A stretch of 64,000 bases of DNA, taken from contig JBIQJD010000010.1 in assembly GCA_044507695.1 (NCBI GenBank), positions 1-64,000 on the forward strand, in the 5' to 3' direction. This DNA is from JBIQJD01 sp044507695 (GTDB lineage: Bacteria > Bacteroidota > Ignavibacteria > Ignavibacteriales > Ignavibacteriaceae). Below the pieces are notes generated by a model. It searched no databases. It saw only the letters and a list, made by a program, of their open reading frames with translations, and was not told where the DNA came from. Made by a program: the position numbers and the translations under genes. This document shows positions 17,133 through 27,394 of the stretch, one piece after another. Position 1 is the first letter of the stretch; the number at the start of each line of letters is the position of its first letter.

Positions 17133-18431
17133 CTAAATAAATAAAAACTGAACGATAATAAAAATTGGCAGCAATACAATTAAGGAAAATTTAAACATGT
17201 AGCTGAAGAAATCAGGCATTTTAATTTTGTATTCTTCCGCTACTGCTTTAACCATAAAATTTGGACCATTGCCGATGTATGTCATACTTCCAAAGAAAAC
17301 TGCCGCAACACAAATTGCTTTTAACAAAATTTCCGGAATTCCTGCAATTGTTTCTGTGCCTGCATTTCCTAATCCCAATGCAAGAGAATGAAAAGTAACA
17401 GCAGTGGGAGTATTATCCAAAAAGCTGCTGAGCATACCTGTGAAATAATAAAACTGCTGCGGTAATTCAACTCCAAGTGTTTTTGCATTTGATTGAAGAT
17501 ACAATAAGCAGGGAACCATAGTTATAAAAATTCCAAGGAAGAGATAAGCTACTTCTTCAATGGGACCCCAGGTAAAATTATTTGCAGATCTTAATTCCTG
17601 TGAAGTAAATTTTAAAGACATTAATGCAAAAATCAGAATTACGGCTTCACGGAAGAATTTGAAGAAGTGATTTATTTTTATGAAGCCAAGATATTGCTCA
17701 TTCAAAAAAGCTACTGCAAGTACAACGCCGGCAAGCCAGATGAAATTTATCTTGCCTTCAATCTTAATTGGCTTTATTTCTGTTTTATCTCTTAAGATAG
17801 CTTTTTCAGGTTCTTTCTTATAAAAATGATTATCAACAATAAAATAAATGATGAGTAATAATCCATTTGTTACTAACCATTCCACTGTAAGATTAAAAAA
17901 CCAAGTGAAAGGCGCACCACGCAGATACATCATAAATAACGGTGGATCGCCAAGTGGTGTCAATAATCCTCCGCAGTTAGCAACAATTCCTATAAAAAAT
18001 AAAATTGTGTGAACTTTAAATGTTCTTTCAGTATTTGTTTGAATTACCGGGCGGATTAACAGCATGGCTGCTCCGGTTGTACCCATGAAGGATGCGAGGA
18101 CTGCGCCAATACCCAGAAATGTAGTATTAACTGCAGGCGTAGCCTGAATATCACCTGATAAATAAATGCCTCCCGTAATTGTAAACAACGCACCAAGCAG
18201 AATGATAAATGGTACGTAATCAAACACCATCGTTTCAACCAGGTGATCTGTAAGATTTGCTGCGATTAAAAAAATAATTACCGGAATGCTCAATAGAATT
18301 GCTATAATTAATTTATTCTGGTTCTTCTCCCAAAAGTGATTCCAAAATAAAGGAAACACAGCAATTGATCCGAGCATTAAAACAAAAGGAAGAAGACTTA
18401 ACAGAGGAATTGAGATTTGTTCATGTTCCAT
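17133..18431 (-). CDS. Sodium:proton antiporter, NhaD/ion-transporter superfamily
   Basis: A 432-residue polytopic inner-membrane protein with about eleven to twelve hydrophobic segments. Two related half-motifs are seen: NCGGLLTPLGDPPLFMM (about 150-166) and YIGNGPNFMVKAVAEEY (about 390-407), together with FLDNTPTAVTFHSLA (about 335-350), as in Na+/H+ antiporters of the IT superfamily. It precedes ppa on the same strand. Substrate specificity is by family only; citrate or arsenite relatives share the fold. Confidence 0.8.
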   Translation of the reverse strand: MEHEQISIPLLSLLPFVLMLGSIAVFPLFWNHFWEKNQNKLIIAILLSIPVIIFLIAANLTDHLVETMVFDYVPFIILLGALFTITGGIYLSGDIQATPAVNTTFLGIGAVLASFMGTTGAAMLLIRPVIQTNTERTFKVHTILFFIGIVANCGGLLTPLGDPPLFMMYLRGAPFTWFFNLTVEWLVTNGLLLIIYFIVDNHFYKKEPEKAILRDKTEIKPIKIEGKINFIWLAGVVLAVAFLNEQYLGFIKINHFFKFFREAVILIFALMSLKFTSQELRSANNFTWGPIEEVAYLFLGIFITMVPCLLYLQSNAKTLGVELPQQFYYFTGMLSSFLDNTPTAVTFHSLALGLGNAGTETIAGIPEILLKAICVAAVFFGSMTYIGNGPNFMVKAVAEEYKIKMPDFFSYMFKFSLIVLLPIFIIVQFLFI

Positions 18432-18631
18432 ATTTTTTCCAATGAAAATAATAATTGTGGTATAAAAGATTGCTGTCCCCTGAGACAGATATGTTTAAGT
18501 TTGAAGGAGCTGAGTACATCTATTCTTCAACAAAAATTCAGCGCTAAACTTATATATTTTTAATTCAGAAAGAAATAAAAAATTTAAAGTTAATTAGCCT
18601 GAACGAACTGAATGTGCGGCTGAACGAGAAA

Positions 18632-19282
18632 TTATTCAAACTGCTGTTTAAATTTTTCTAACTGCTCTTTAAGTTCATTAACCTGGGATCTCAATTCTTC
18701 AACTGCTGATTCAAGCATTTCAATTCTGCTGCTTTCAACGGATGAACTTTGGTGTAAATCTGATGTTTCAATTTCCGGTTCACCGGAAAGCAGATGAGTG
18801 TAGCGGGATTCTTTCATTCCCGCTTGCCGCGGCAGTTTAACCACCAATGGTTTTTCTCTTGATGTGAGATTTTTTAATACATCTTCTACGTGTGTAAGAT
18901 TTTCAAAGTTATACATTCTTCCTGTTCTGCCTTTAATTTCGCCGGTAGTCTGCGGGCCGCGCAGCATTAGCACACACATTACAGCAGTTTCCTCGGGGGA
19001 GAAGTTTAGTTCTTCAGTAAAACCCTGCCTGTATTTCGGAACCCGCATATCTGCGCCTGTAACTCTTCTAACCAATCCTTTAGCGCGCAGAGAATCTATA
19101 TTTTGTTCAACAATTTCATCTGTGTACGAAACAACAGGATTTCTGTTTGATTTCTGATTGCATGCATTTACAAGAGAATTAAGAGTAAGAGGATAGTATT
19201 CGGGTGTTGTAAGTTCTTTTTCAATTAATGAGCCTATAATTCTTACTTCTTCTGCAGATAAGAATAATTCTTTTGATTCCAT
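18632..19282 (-). CDS. YceH/DUF480 family winged-helix protein
   Basis: Two winged-helix domains (about residues 1-165) with family motifs LSAEEVRIIGSLIEKELTTPEYYPLTLN-type start and RNPVVSYTDE, MCVLMLRGPQTTGEIKGR, and ESRYTHLLSGE. A C-terminal coiled coil follows (about 180-216). The family is widespread and poorly characterised. The upstream 200 bp to the antiporter gene holds nothing recognisable. Confidence 0.88.
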   Translation of the reverse strand: MESKELFLSAEEVRIIGSLIEKELTTPEYYPLTLNSLVNACNQKSNRNPVVSYTDEIVEQNIDSLRAKGLVRRVTGADMRVPKYRQGFTEELNFSPEETAVMCVLMLRGPQTTGEIKGRTGRMYNFENLTHVEDVLKNLTSREKPLVVKLPRQAGMKESRYTHLLSGEPEIETSDLHQSSSVESSRIEMLESAVEELRSQVNELKEQLEKFKQQFE

Positions 19283-19320
19283 TGTTTCCCTGTAATGAAC
19301 GATTTTACTTTTTAATTTTT

Positions 19321-19899
19321 TTAATCATTCCTGGCAAAATGGATTGCGTCAGAATCCCAGGTCTGTGCGGATTTAATTGCCGGAATAACTTCATGCGGTT
19401 CATCAACAAAACACCACAAAGAAAGATGCTTTGAGTTCATAAAATTTTCTTCAACACATTTGTTCAGCATTTGTTTGAGCGGATTGTAATAACCATTAGT
19501 ATTTAAAATAATTATTGGCTTGTTAAATTTGCCCAAACGTTTTAAGGTAATTGCTTCGAGGAGTTCTTCAAGCGTGCCGGTTCCGCCGGGCAATGCTGTA
19601 ATTGCATCAATACCATCAAGAAATTTTGCTTTGCGTTCATGCATTGTATCAGTAAAAATAAAATCAGTTACTCCTTTGTGTGCCCATTCAACTTCATTCA
19701 TAAATCTGGGCATTATACCGCGGATCTTACCGCCATTTTGAATAATAACATCGGCAATTTTTCCCATCAACCCGGATGAACCGCCTCCAAATACAACTTC
19801 AATTTTATTCTGAATAAATTCATTGGCAAGTTTTTCGGCAGCATCAAAATATTTTTTATCAATCCTTGGGCTTGATGCACAATAAACACAAACCTTCAT
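19321..19899 (-). CDS. LOG family nucleotide 5'-monophosphate phosphoribohydrolase-like protein
   Basis: A Rossmann-fold protein of the TIGR00730/Lonely Guy family, which release the base from cytokinin or other nucleoside monophosphates. The key motif LPGGTGTLEEL is at residues 103-113, and MHERK at 86-90 supplies the conserved Arg/Lys. Length 192 is typical. It lies 38 bp upstream of the YceH gene on the same strand. Actual substrate in bacteria is usually unknown; stress or purine-salvage roles are possible. Confidence 0.9.
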   Translation of the reverse strand: MKVCVYCASSPRIDKKYFDAAEKLANEFIQNKIEVVFGGGSSGLMGKIADVIIQNGGKIRGIMPRFMNEVEWAHKGVTDFIFTDTMHERKAKFLDGIDAITALPGGTGTLEELLEAITLKRLGKFNKPIIILNTNGYYNPLKQMLNKCVEENFMNSKHLSLWCFVDEPHEVIPAIKSAQTWDSDAIHFARND

Positions 19900-20022
19900 T
19901 TAAAATCCTTTGTTTAGAATTACTCCAATACAATTGTAAATTTTATTATTTGGCTGGCTAATTGCAAAAATTAATTTTTTGGAAGAATGTTTTTTCAGGT
20001 ATCTCAGATCTGGTAATAATTT

Positions 20023-20613
20023 TTAAATGATTTTTCCACGGCTGAATTGTAAAAGTTGTGTTACCATTTTGTGAGCAGTCTTATCATATTCTCCTCTATA
20101 CTTTTGCAAGAGTTCCTCTTTAGTAGTATCCGCGCCTTTTCTCTGTCCCTCCCATAAAACAGAAAGTGAAGCAAATGGCGGGAAAAAAATTCCTATTGCA
20201 TTAAAGAAATTACTGATGTTAGCAATTATGTGCTGCGCGCCGTCAGAATCTCCGGTGATTACAATTCCACCAATCTTGCCGTTTAGTTTTGAAGTTTTAC
20301 CTTCAAGTATTTCATCATGAAGCTCATCAAGCCGTTCAATTACTTTTTGTATTTCAGAAGATTGATTTCCCCACCAGATTGGTGTTGCAAAAATTATAAT
20401 ATCGGAATTTAAAATTTGATTTAAAATTCCAGGCCAATCATCACCTTCTCCCATATTACTGTAAGTGCCCGGAAGTATATTATAATTCACTAATTTTATA
20501 ATTGTACATTCCACATTTTGCTGTTTGAAATGATCAACTAAAAATTCTGAAAGTGTTTCTGTATTGGATAATGAATTTTTTTTAAGTGTACCTAGAAGTA
20601 TTATTGCTTTCAT
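20023..20613 (-). CDS. Flavodoxin-like NAD(P)H-dependent FMN reductase
   Basis: The N-terminus (MKAIILLGTLKKNSLSNTETL) is the FMN phosphate-binding loop of the NADPH-dependent FMN reductase fold. The DIIIFATPIWWGNQSSEIQKVIERLD segment (about 71-96) is the flavin ring-contact loop. Length 196 is usual. It is monocistronic in appearance. Likely a cytoplasmic oxidoreductase of unknown physiological substrate. Confidence 0.83.
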   Translation of the reverse strand: MKAIILLGTLKKNSLSNTETLSEFLVDHFKQQNVECTIIKLVNYNILPGTYSNMGEGDDWPGILNQILNSDIIIFATPIWWGNQSSEIQKVIERLDELHDEILEGKTSKLNGKIGGIVITGDSDGAQHIIANISNFFNAIGIFFPPFASLSVLWEGQRKGADTTKEELLQKYRGEYDKTAHKMVTQLLQFSRGKII

Positions 20614-20724
20614 AATTCAAATTAAATTTAGATGAAAGCAATATTATATTTAATGAGATTTAATGAGATGATTCTTCACACAAAGTGATTTAATTTATCT
20701 TTTCTCTAAAAATATTTTTGATTT

Positions 20725-21186
20725 TCATTGTTGAGATTTCATGAAATCAAACGCGCCCATTCTCAGATTTATTCCATATTCAAGATATGCCTTTAAACAA
20801 GCGAGGAAATTTGCCCAGCCTTCTGTATTTCCTTTAAGCCATTTTATTCCAGCTTCATCAAGATTCATTTCCTTTTCTTCAACTTTAACAACTGTGGAAT
20901 TATTCTGAGCAGGAGTAAGTGAAATTTCAACAAGAAGTTCCTTCTCTTCGGATCCCCAATAAAAAGAAATGTATTTATCTTTTTCTACATTGTGCACATG
21001 AACAGGAAACTCATCCGCGAATTCAGGAAATCTCCAATTAACAACCTTGCCTTCTTCCAATCTTCCGCTTCCGAAGGAAATAAAATAGTTTGACATTTTA
21101 GCCGGATCAACAATTGCCTCAAAAACTTCTTCTGCCGGTTTTAATATTTGAAGTTTAGCTTCGATATGTAGTTTTTCGTTTTTCAT
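20725..21186 (-). CDS. SRPBCC/AHSA1-domain protein
   Basis: A 153-residue START-like helix-grip protein with the typical LKPAEEVFEAIVDPAKMSNYF opening and a C-terminal helix (GWANFLACLKAYLEYGIN). These bind hydrophobic ligands or act as Hsp90-activator-like folds. No ligand can be predicted. It sits between the reductase and MFS genes on the same strand, with separate spacing over 50 bp on each side. Confidence 0.85.
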   Translation of the reverse strand: MKNEKLHIEAKLQILKPAEEVFEAIVDPAKMSNYFISFGSGRLEEGKVVNWRFPEFADEFPVHVHNVEKDKYISFYWGSEEKELLVEISLTPAQNNSTVVKVEEKEMNLDEAGIKWLKGNTEGWANFLACLKAYLEYGINLRMGAFDFMKSQQ

Positions 21187-21243
21187 TTTTATGCCTGCTG
21201 TTGATATTTATCTTAATATAAAGATTTGTTAATAATGATGCAC

Positions 21244-22473
21244 CTAAGCTGTGCCGTCAATCGAAACAGGTGCACCTGCACTCACCAGAGTTTTGCTGTA
21301 ATACATAATGCAGCTTAAAGCAAGTAACAATGTCCCGGTTCCAATTAAAAGCAGTTCAATTCTTATTGCATCAGCAACCGGCCCGAATAACAGAATACCA
21401 AGCGGCATCATTGAGCTTGAAATCATACCGTAAACTCCAAAAACTCTTCCTAAAAAATCTGTTTCAACTTTCTGCTGAACGAGTGTTGTTGAAGGAGTGT
21501 TGAAAGCCGGCAGTGCAATTCCAAGTATTCCCATAAATCCGAGATAGACCCAAAAATTTGGAATTACACCAAGAGCAAAAGTGCATGCACCGAACGTAAA
21601 CATTGAGAATATCATTGTGTGAACTTTATTTTTAAATCCTCCCCATGAAGCAATTATAGCACCGCCTGCAGCCATACCGCCAGAAAAGGCTACTTCAATT
21701 GCAGTTAAACGCCATACATCATTACCAAAACTTCTTGTAACCTGCAATGGTGTTAAAAATGCAACGGGAGAAACAAGAAAAAAGAAAACAGCACAGAAAA
21801 GAAAAAATAATTTTACAAACTCATGATTTTTAATATAAATCAATCCTTCATGCAGATCTTTAAAATAACCTGTAAACTGCTTGTTAACCGCTTTTGAATG
21901 ATCTGGCACATGTAAAAAATTTATTAAAATAAAAATTGCAATAGCTGCAGTTATAACATCAATAAAAAATATATTTTCAATACTTGAAAAAGTAAGCAGT
22001 GCTGCGCTTATCATTGGTGAAATTAAAAACACAACTGATTGTATACTGCTGTTTGTTGCGTTAATTTTTATCAGTTTATCTTCCGGTACAATTTGAGGGA
22101 TGAACGCATTTACAGCGGGAGTATGAACCGCTGAACCAAATGCTCTTATTGCGGCTGCAACAAAAATCAACCAGATAGCGACATGGCCTGAAAGAAATAT
22201 TAATGCAAGAATTAATGTTGCAATTGCAATTCCGGCATCAGCCCAAATAATAAGCAGCTTTCTGCTGTAACGATCAGCCCAAACTCCTGCGAATGGAGAA
22301 AGGAAAAAAGTTGGTACAAATCCCGAGATGATGTATATGGTCATCATTATTCCGGATTGAGTTTCAAGAACCACATACCACATCATTGCGTACTGCACAA
22401 GTGCTGAACCGAATAGTGAAATATTCTGGCTTAACAGAAAAAGGGTGATATCTTTCTTCCAGTTATTATGCAT
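21244..22473 (-). CDS. MFS transporter (efflux type)
   Basis: A major facilitator with about twelve transmembrane segments. The GVWADRYSRKLLIIWADAG-type loop between helices 2 and 3 carries the family A motif (FAGVWADRYSRK). The annotated frame extends to 22560, but I prefer the ATG at 22473 (409 residues), since the first 29 residues of the longer form are not membrane-like and the natural MFS start MHNNWKKDITLFLLSQN follows. Closest to the enterobactin-exporter/macrolide-efflux-like group. Substrate unknown. Confidence 0.83.
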   Translation of the reverse strand: MHNNWKKDITLFLLSQNISLFGSALVQYAMMWYVVLETQSGIMMTIYIISGFVPTFFLSPFAGVWADRYSRKLLIIWADAGIAIATLILALIFLSGHVAIWLIFVAAAIRAFGSAVHTPAVNAFIPQIVPEDKLIKINATNSSIQSVVFLISPMISAALLTFSSIENIFFIDVITAAIAIFILINFLHVPDHSKAVNKQFTGYFKDLHEGLIYIKNHEFVKLFFLFCAVFFFLVSPVAFLTPLQVTRSFGNDVWRLTAIEVAFSGGMAAGGAIIASWGGFKNKVHTMIFSMFTFGACTFALGVIPNFWVYLGFMGILGIALPAFNTPSTTLVQQKVETDFLGRVFGVYGMISSSMMPLGILLFGPVADAIRIELLLIGTGTLLLALSCIMYYSKTLVSAGAPVSIDGTA

Positions 22474-22589
22474 AGATTCATTTAAATAATTGTGCAAAAA
22501 TATTGCATTTAATACTGATAAAAAATCTGGATGTGTGATTCTATTTAAATCTAAAACCATTAAAAATTAGTGTTGAGCTAAGCCTGAAC

Positions 22590-22597
22590 TAATTTTG
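22590..22597 (+). promoter_or_regulatory. Candidate -7 element for proS
   Basis: TAATTTTG matches TAnnTTTG and lies 59 bp before the proS start. A TTG 14 bp upstream (22573-22575) is closer than the usual -33 spacing. The divergent MFS start is at 22473. Confidence 0.4.
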
Positions 22598-22656
22598 TTT
22601 CGCCTGCTCAAATCTTTATTTTTGAAAACTTATTTGTAAAAATTCACAGCGAGATT

Positions 22657-24360
22657 ATGAAGTTAAGCAAATCCTTTGTGCCTACTTTAAAAGAAGTACC
22701 GGCAGATGCAGTTGTAAAAAGCCATATTTTAATGCTTCGTGCGGGAATGATAAGAATGGTTTCGGCAGGAATATATTCATTCCTTCCGCTTGGTTATAAA
22801 GTTGTAAAAAAAATTATTGAGATAGTTAGAGAAGAGCAGGATGCAATCGGCGGGCAGGAGTTTCATTTGCCGGCATTAAATCCGCGTGAAATCTGGGAGG
22901 AAACAAATCGTGTTGAAGCTTTTGGCGATACGATGTTTCATGTAAAAAACAGGGAATATATTCTCGCTCCAACTCATGAAGAGATAATTACTTTTCACGC
23001 TAAGAATGTTGTTAAATCTTATAAAGATATGCCGCAGATGTGGTATCAGATTCAAACCAAATTCAGAAATGAACCAAGACCAAGAAGCGGAATTATACGA
23101 GGAAGACAGTTCATAATGAAAGATGCATATTCACTTGATACATCCTGGGAAGGTTTGGATAAATCATATGAACTGCAGGATAAAGCATACAGAAATACAT
23201 TTGACCGCTGCAATTTAAAATACTTTGTTGTTGGTGCTTCATCCGGTGCAATGGGCGGTACCGGCTCTGAAGAATTTATGGTTAAATCTGAAGCGGGAGA
23301 AGATACAGTTGCTTATTGTGATCCCGAAGCTGGCGGCTGCGGATATGCTGCAAACGTTGAAGTTGCATCTTCGAAAGTTGATACAGTAAAGAGAGATGAT
23401 GTATCAAAATCAATTGAGAAGATTTCAACGCCGGATGTAAAATCAATTGATGAACTGTGTGAGTTCTTAAAAATAGATGAAACACAATGTGCTAAATCCA
23501 GAGTGTACATTCACAACGGAACACCTGTACTCGTTTTAATGCTCGGCAACGAAGAAGTGAATGAAACAAAACTTGAAAAAGCACTCGGCGGAAATATTCG
23601 TCCCGCTCATCCGGAAGAACTAAAAGAACACACTGGCGCAAGTGCCGGTTCTATCGGCCCGGTTGGATTTGAAGGAAGGATAATTGCTGATTTACGATTG
23701 AAAGGCGGAAACAATTTATTCAGCGGTGCTAATGAAGATGATTATCATTTAGCCGGAATTGATCTGGAGAGAGATGTTAAATCATTAGAATATTTTGATT
23801 TGAGAAGTGTAAAAGCAGGAGAAGAATGCTTGCGCTGCGGCAGCAAACTTGATGTGTTCAGCGCAATTGAACTTGGACACATATTTAAACTCGGCACAAA
23901 ATATTCAGATGCAATGAATGCAAAATTTCTAGATGAGAACGGAAAAGATCATCCAATAATTATGGGAAGCTATGGTATTGGCATTGAGCGCGTGCTTGCC
24001 TGCTACATTGAACAGCATCATGATGAAAACGGAATTATTTGGGATAAAAATCTCGCTCCATTTGATGTTCATCTGATTGGATTGAATATGAAAAATCAAA
24101 TTGTAGCAGAAGCCGCTGAAAACATATATAATGATTTGAGGAAATCAGGAATTGAAGTTTTGTTTGATGACAGAACAGATGCTCAGGCGGGATTTAAATT
24201 TAAAGATGCTGATCTTCTCGGTATACCGCTGCAGATAATAGTTGGAGAAAAGAAATTAAAAGAAGGTAAAGTGGAAGTTAAGATCAGAAAAACCGGGGTG
24301 CGGTTTGATGTTCAAGTGGAGGAATTAATTGGTAGGATAAAAAGTCTCTGCAGTATGTAG
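22657..24360 (+). CDS. proS: Prolyl-tRNA synthetase
   Basis: Class II synthetase charging tRNA-Pro. Motif 1 region (SAGIYSFLPLGYKVVKKI, about 36-53), motif 2 (FRNEPRPRSGIIRGRQFIMKDAYSLD, split here around residues 138-163) and motif 3 (GSYGIGIERVLACY, about 438-451) are present, with a YbaK-like editing domain inserted between motifs 2 and 3 and an anticodon-binding domain at the C-terminus. Length 567 is normal for the bacterial editing form. It stands alone and divergent from the MFS gene. Confidence 0.96.
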   Translation: MKLSKSFVPTLKEVPADAVVKSHILMLRAGMIRMVSAGIYSFLPLGYKVVKKIIEIVREEQDAIGGQEFHLPALNPREIWEETNRVEAFGDTMFHVKNREYILAPTHEEIITFHAKNVVKSYKDMPQMWYQIQTKFRNEPRPRSGIIRGRQFIMKDAYSLDTSWEGLDKSYELQDKAYRNTFDRCNLKYFVVGASSGAMGGTGSEEFMVKSEAGEDTVAYCDPEAGGCGYAANVEVASSKVDTVKRDDVSKSIEKISTPDVKSIDELCEFLKIDETQCAKSRVYIHNGTPVLVLMLGNEEVNETKLEKALGGNIRPAHPEELKEHTGASAGSIGPVGFEGRIIADLRLKGGNNLFSGANEDDYHLAGIDLERDVKSLEYFDLRSVKAGEECLRCGSKLDVFSAIELGHIFKLGTKYSDAMNAKFLDENGKDHPIIMGSYGIGIERVLACYIEQHHDENGIIWDKNLAPFDVHLIGLNMKNQIVAEAAENIYNDLRKSGIEVLFDDRTDAQAGFKFKDADLLGIPLQIIVGEKKLKEGKVEVKIRKTGVRFDVQVEELIGRIKSLCSM

Positions 24361-24487
24361 TCTGATTCTATTTCTACTAAAAAGTTAAGGTTGTGTTTTC
24401 ATGGATGTTTAATTTTTATCTTAATTTTGTATATGAATTGAAAAAATTGGTTTATAGAATCTGTTTGATTTTCTCAAACGAATTACT

Positions 24488-27394
24488 TTACCTTTCTTTC
24501 ATTCTAACTCTGTCATTTACCGCTGAAATAAGTGTTAGGTAAAGGCTTTCTAAAACAGATTCTTCAATTCCATAGCACCGAAGTATTGTTTTATCAAAAT
24601 TTATTCTGTCCTCCATTTCAACTTCTTCGAAAATAGTCCTTATTGGTCTTTGCTTTAAACGTTCGAATGCTTCTAATATTTCAATGGTATGTTGTTGATT
24701 TAGCAAATCGGGGTTTAATACTCTTAATCGTTTAAAATCATTTGCATTTAAATCAAGAACACCTAAATTGCGAGCTGTCCCCCTCATTTCAATTGATAGA
24801 AATGTAATAATTGAATTTAGGAGTGCAGAAATTATTTGAAGTTCATTTTTATTTTTTGCATTTAATACAATGAGCCTTTGGTCAGGAATAAAACTATTTT
24901 CTGAAAAACTGAAAAAGAACCTTTCATATGGGTTAATCGAAGTAACAATATTTGCTGACTTTGGTCGAAGGCTATACCAAAAAGGTCTATGATTCGCATT
25001 TGCTTCAGAAATAGTTTTTGTATGATTTTTATTAGGTAGATTTTCAAATCTTCTGATCCAATTATATGCTCCTTGAAAATCTCTTCTTAATTCATCAATA
25101 GGTTTATCACAAACAAATAAATAATGATTTAAATTGCCAGAGAAGTCAATAGTATCTAACTCTGATGAATCTTTCAAATATGGAATAAGAAAATCTTCCT
25201 CAATAGCAGAATTTATAACATCTTCTTCTGATATAATAAACATTGGATTCCATCCTGTTCTTTCTCCTCGAAAAACATCAATTTTTGAAGGAAATAACTC
25301 CGTAGTATAATCATCAAACTTTTTAAACAGATTAGCTGAAATAAAATATTTCGTCCAATTTTCGTGAGTTTGAAGTGATCCAGTCAGTTTGTCTTTTGGA
25401 ACTACACATACGGTAATATTTTCATCTATTTTATGAAATAAATCTTCAAACGTTGAATCCCTTCGCCAGTTTGTATTCCTTTCATCACAACAGTTATCTA
25501 TTTCTGCGTAAATAGTTTCTATTTGTTCAAGTTGTTTTGAAATGTTTTCTTGGTCTAATTCTTCTTCAATTTTAAAATTTAATGTAATAAATTTAGTTGG
25601 CTCATTACTTAGCCCTTTTTCAAAGACAGTAAAAACGGTTGATACCTTTGAATCAGAAAACCAGTGTTCTGCATTACTTCGCACAACATATTTAATATGG
25701 AAATTATCAAGCAAGAATCTTTTAAACTGAATACCGTACTCCTTACCCAACCACGCATTTGATGTAATTGCAGATAAGAAGCCACCATTCTTAAGAAATC
25801 GTATTGAATTGTATATACAGTATGTAAAATAATCTGAACGTTCATTAATTTTAAAAGACCTATCCTGTAAGAATGCTTGCTGTTGAGCTTCAAATTTTTC
25901 TCTAAAAAAAGCTGTCAAAACTTCGTTTGGTATATCCTCTTGTTGTATAAATGGAAAGTTACTTGCAATAACATCAAATTCAGGTATTGGCTGCTCTATT
26001 TGTCTTCTGTAATCTCTTGAATCAGGGAATACAATCATATCTCCTGAATTCAGATTGAAAAAATCGTCTCGGGTGATTCTTGGAAAGTTATCAGTTCTTG
26101 CTACATCTTGTTTATAAAGATTTATTACAGATAAAATCGCAGGAAAGTGTGATATATCATTGCCCCATATTTGATTTAATAACTCGGAGTGATTGTTTTT
26201 TCCGTGATATTTCAATATTTGGTAAAAGGAATTTAGAAATGTTCCAGTTCCTGATGTTGGGTCAAAAACATAGTCATTTGCTGTTTGAATAGCAGGAAAT
26301 GCAACAAAGTTTGCAAGCGTTTCAGATGTAAAATATTGACCAAATTTTTGCTTTTCAGATTTTGGGACAAGATTTTCAAGGATTGTTCCAATAACTCCTG
26401 TTGGCAATATTCTAAAATCAAATTCAGTAAATCTTCGAATTAGCTGAAAAATGGTTTGATTTACTATATCTGAAAATGGCAATGCATCAGTAAAGTAAGG
26501 TTTGAATATAGCTTGGTAGTCAATTCTCTTAGCTTCCTCAAAATATTCATTAAGTGTGTTTTTTAAATTTTGGTGATTCTCAATGTTTAGCCTTTCTAAT
26601 TCACCAGTTAAATTCTCTGATAAAGTGAGGTAAAATAAAATTTTTCCAATCAAATTATAAAATGTAAATTTGGCTAAAACCTCTTCTTCAATTACGTTTT
26701 CAGGTCTTCGTGATGAAGAAGCCAGTATCTTCAAAGTCGAACTTTCATATATTTTCCATTGGTTATATTCTCTCCTAAAAGCGGCATTATTCCCCTTTTC
26801 AGTAATTATAGCTTGTTGAAATTGTGGTAAAATAATAGCTGATGCTTCAATTACAGCCTCAATTATGCTTCCTGTAATGTTAATAGCTTGCTTTAGTTCG
26901 CCTATTTCGTAAAGTTGTCCAAGGTCATAAAGAATTTCATTTGCTCTTGCTCGTAATAATGGTTCATTACGATTGAATTTTATAGGGTCAGCGAGGTCAT
27001 CACGACTTTTAATGTTATTTTCTTTCGGATATACTTTAATTTGACTTAGAGATTTTAATGAATAGGTATCACCTTCAATCTTCCAGATAATTGCTTCTGC
27101 ACCGTTCCAAGTCACGAATGAATCTGATTTTAAACGCTCTGCTTTTTCTAGAGCATTTTTGAGCATCTCTTTATCATCAACATTTGTGTCAGGAAATTTT
27201 AACTCCCATCCATTGAAAACAACACCAGATATTTTATCTGTAAAAAGTAAAACATCAGGAAACTTAGTTTTTCCAGATTCAAGCTTGATTCCTGTATCAT
27301 TTGTGGCATCTTCAAAAATAGTTCGTCCTTCTCGAATTGATTCTTGAAGCCAACTAATAAGTTGTCCTGCCCAATCTCTCTCGTTTCTTTTCAT
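24488..27394 (-). CDS. Restriction enzyme: PD-(D/E)xK nuclease fused to N6-adenine methyltransferase
   Basis: A 968-residue type IIG-like fusion. The N-terminal nuclease domain has PD47 and E64-L-K66, a PD-(D/E)xK site; a helical linker follows (about 110-330), then a gamma-class methylase with SAM motif I DPTSGTGTF (D378-F385) and catalytic motif IV N479-F-P-F482, then a probable target-recognition region (about 650-930). Motif IV reads NFPF where NPPF/NPPY is usual. The start overlaps the upstream methylase gene by 41 bp; the next in-frame Met (77) would remove the nuclease site, so this start is needed. Cleavage is inferred; recognition sequence unknown. About 127 bp to proS hold no gene. 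Confidence 0.85.
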   Translation of the reverse strand: MKRNERDWAGQLISWLQESIREGRTIFEDATNDTGIKLESGKTKFPDVLLFTDKISGVVFNGWELKFPDTNVDDKEMLKNALEKAERLKSDSFVTWNGAEAIIWKIEGDTYSLKSLSQIKVYPKENNIKSRDDLADPIKFNRNEPLLRARANEILYDLGQLYEIGELKQAINITGSIIEAVIEASAIILPQFQQAIITEKGNNAAFRREYNQWKIYESSTLKILASSSRRPENVIEEEVLAKFTFYNLIGKILFYLTLSENLTGELERLNIENHQNLKNTLNEYFEEAKRIDYQAIFKPYFTDALPFSDIVNQTIFQLIRRFTEFDFRILPTGVIGTILENLVPKSEKQKFGQYFTSETLANFVAFPAIQTANDYVFDPTSGTGTFLNSFYQILKYHGKNNHSELLNQIWGNDISHFPAILSVINLYKQDVARTDNFPRITRDDFFNLNSGDMIVFPDSRDYRRQIEQPIPEFDVIASNFPFIQQEDIPNEVLTAFFREKFEAQQQAFLQDRSFKINERSDYFTYCIYNSIRFLKNGGFLSAITSNAWLGKEYGIQFKRFLLDNFHIKYVVRSNAEHWFSDSKVSTVFTVFEKGLSNEPTKFITLNFKIEEELDQENISKQLEQIETIYAEIDNCCDERNTNWRRDSTFEDLFHKIDENITVCVVPKDKLTGSLQTHENWTKYFISANLFKKFDDYTTELFPSKIDVFRGERTGWNPMFIISEEDVINSAIEEDFLIPYLKDSSELDTIDFSGNLNHYLFVCDKPIDELRRDFQGAYNWIRRFENLPNKNHTKTISEANANHRPFWYSLRPKSANIVTSINPYERFFFSFSENSFIPDQRLIVLNAKNKNELQIISALLNSIITFLSIEMRGTARNLGVLDLNANDFKRLRVLNPDLLNQQHTIEILEAFERLKQRPIRTIFEEVEMEDRINFDKTILRCYGIEESVLESLYLTLISAVNDRVRMKER

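Noticed and set aside
24463..24479. Hairpin GTTTGA-TTTTC-TCAAAC downstream of the restriction gene as a terminator
   Set aside because: Only a 6-bp AT-rich stem and no adjacent run of U residues on the relevant strand.
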